Positions 4,466-5,072 of a DNA stretch of 5,072 nucleotides are shown piece after piece. Within the stretch, counting starts at the first letter, position 1; every line of letters starts with the position of its first letter. Origin of the DNA: Acidobacteriota bacterium (lineage in GTDB: Bacteria; Acidobacteriota; Blastocatellia; RBC074); NCBI GenBank assembly GCA_013140935.1, contig JABFSD010000790.1:1-5072 (forward strand), read 5' to 3'. A program made the translations under genes and the position numbers. A model generated the notes under the pieces. That model ran no database searches. It was not told where the DNA came from and was given only the letters and a program-made list of their open reading frames with translations.

Positions 4466-5072
4466 ATGCTAACAGATAAGCTCTTCGCGGACAAAATTCG
4501 TCCTACTCACCGTAACGCCTCAACTCACCGAAGCGTAAAAACCATTTTCATCACCGTCCTTTTGCTGTGCGCCTTGCTGGTGCCATCGGCTCTGGCGCAA
4601 TCATTTCAGGGTGGTTTGCGCGGGGCGGTACGCGACAACGCGGGCAGCATTCTGCCCGGCGTGACGCTCACGCTGCTCAACGAAGCGACCAACGTCAGTC
4701 GCACGACCGTGACCAACGAAGCGGGCGAATACGTGTTTGAGCGCGTAGACCCCGGCAAATACAAAATCACGGCGACGTTCACCGGCTTCAAGAAAACCGA
4801 CCGCACTGACGTGCTGATTGAAACGCAACAACAGGTCACACTCGATCTAGCGATGATGATTGGCGACGTAGCCGAAACCGTACTCATCACGGGCGATGTG
4901 CCATTGATGGAAACTTCTACGGCCTCGACCGGAACCGTAATCAGCAAACAGATTCTTTCTGACTTGCCCAACTCAGGGCGCAATCCTTTTGCGATTTCGG
5001 CGATCACGCCGACCGTCATTCCCGTAGGCAATCCGACCTTCAATCGTCAGCAAGACCAAACTGGTTCGTCAG
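4466..5072 (+). CDS. TonB-dependent receptor-like (Oar-type) outer-membrane protein, N-terminal part
   Basis: The frame is open from ATG 4466 to the window end (202 codons visible), so the gene is cut off and the barrel is not seen. AAAGGAG (4451-4457) lies 8 nt upstream of the start. A long basic N-region followed by TIFITVLLLCALLVPSALA forms a signal peptide, likely cut after residue 44 before QSFQ. Residues 49-130 are a carboxypeptidase-regulatory-like beta-sandwich (GGLRGAVRDNAGSILPGVTL, TNEAGEYVFERVDPGKYKIT, FTGFKK). Residues 131-202 (GDVAETVLITGDVPLMET, then SKQILSDLPNSGRNPF) look like the linker and start of a plug domain. Such proteins import or bind large substrates at the outer membrane and are abundant in Acidobacteriota. 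The substrate is unknown; a link to the nearby sulfatase is possible but not shown, since a terminator-like hairpin and 1.2 kb separate them. Confidence 0.88.
   Translation, partial: MLTDKLFADKIRPTHRNASTHRSVKTIFITVLLLCALLVPSALAQSFQGGLRGAVRDNAGSILPGVTLTLLNEATNVSRTTVTNEAGEYVFERVDPGKYKITATFTGFKKTDRTDVLIETQQQVTLDLAMMIGDVAETVLITGDVPLMETSTASTGTVISKQILSDLPNSGRNPFAISAITPTVIPVGNPTFNRQQDQTGSS

Noticed and set aside
4606..5043. Minus-strand frame of 145 codons opposite the receptor gene
   Set aside because: Antisense to a clear signal peptide plus carboxypeptidase-regulatory domain; low-complexity Val/Ser-rich shadow.

Overview
This 5 kb window most resembles a moderately GC-rich Gram-negative chromosome, probably Acidobacteriota (possibly Blastocatellia). 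That is an inference from three things: an outer-membrane receptor with an N-terminal carboxypeptidase-regulatory domain, a secreted sulfatase, and an ECF sigma/anti-sigma pair with an acidobacterial look. No rRNA or other taxonomic marker is present.

Left part (1-925, minus strand): an ECF RNA polymerase sigma factor (GTG start at 925, very strong Shine-Dalgarno) is followed after 2 nt by a zinc-finger (zf-HC2/ZAS) anti-sigma factor that runs off the left edge. Together they form a signal-responsive regulatory module.

Centre (1060-3267, plus strand, divergent from the sigma factor across a 134-nt gap): a membrane-anchored signal peptidase I-like protein lies 12 nt upstream of an exported formylglycine-type sulfatase, so the two are probably co-transcribed. 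The peptidase-like protein keeps the family's lysine and the GDN/DSR box, but has glycine where the nucleophilic serine should be.

Right-centre (3339-3885): two small coiled-coil proteins of unknown function overlap by 47 nt in different frames. Each has its own Shine-Dalgarno, and the first ends in a TTTT-GA stop context that could also allow a +1 shift or mark a sequencing indel. An extended -10 promoter precedes the pair.

Right part (3886-5072): about 580 nt without a credible gene, but rich in inverted repeats: a 12-bp perfect inverted repeat (4105-4143), nested and mutually exclusive stems (4248-4354), and a GC-rich terminator-like hairpin (4388-4428) 37 nt before the next start codon. 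The window ends inside a TonB-dependent-receptor-like (Oar-type) gene starting at 4466. The leader could be an attenuator or contain a small RNA. No CRISPR array, tRNA, rRNA or insertion sequence was recognised. The best candidates for something undescribed are the serine-less signal peptidase paired with a sulfatase, the structured leader, and the overlapping coiled-coil pair.
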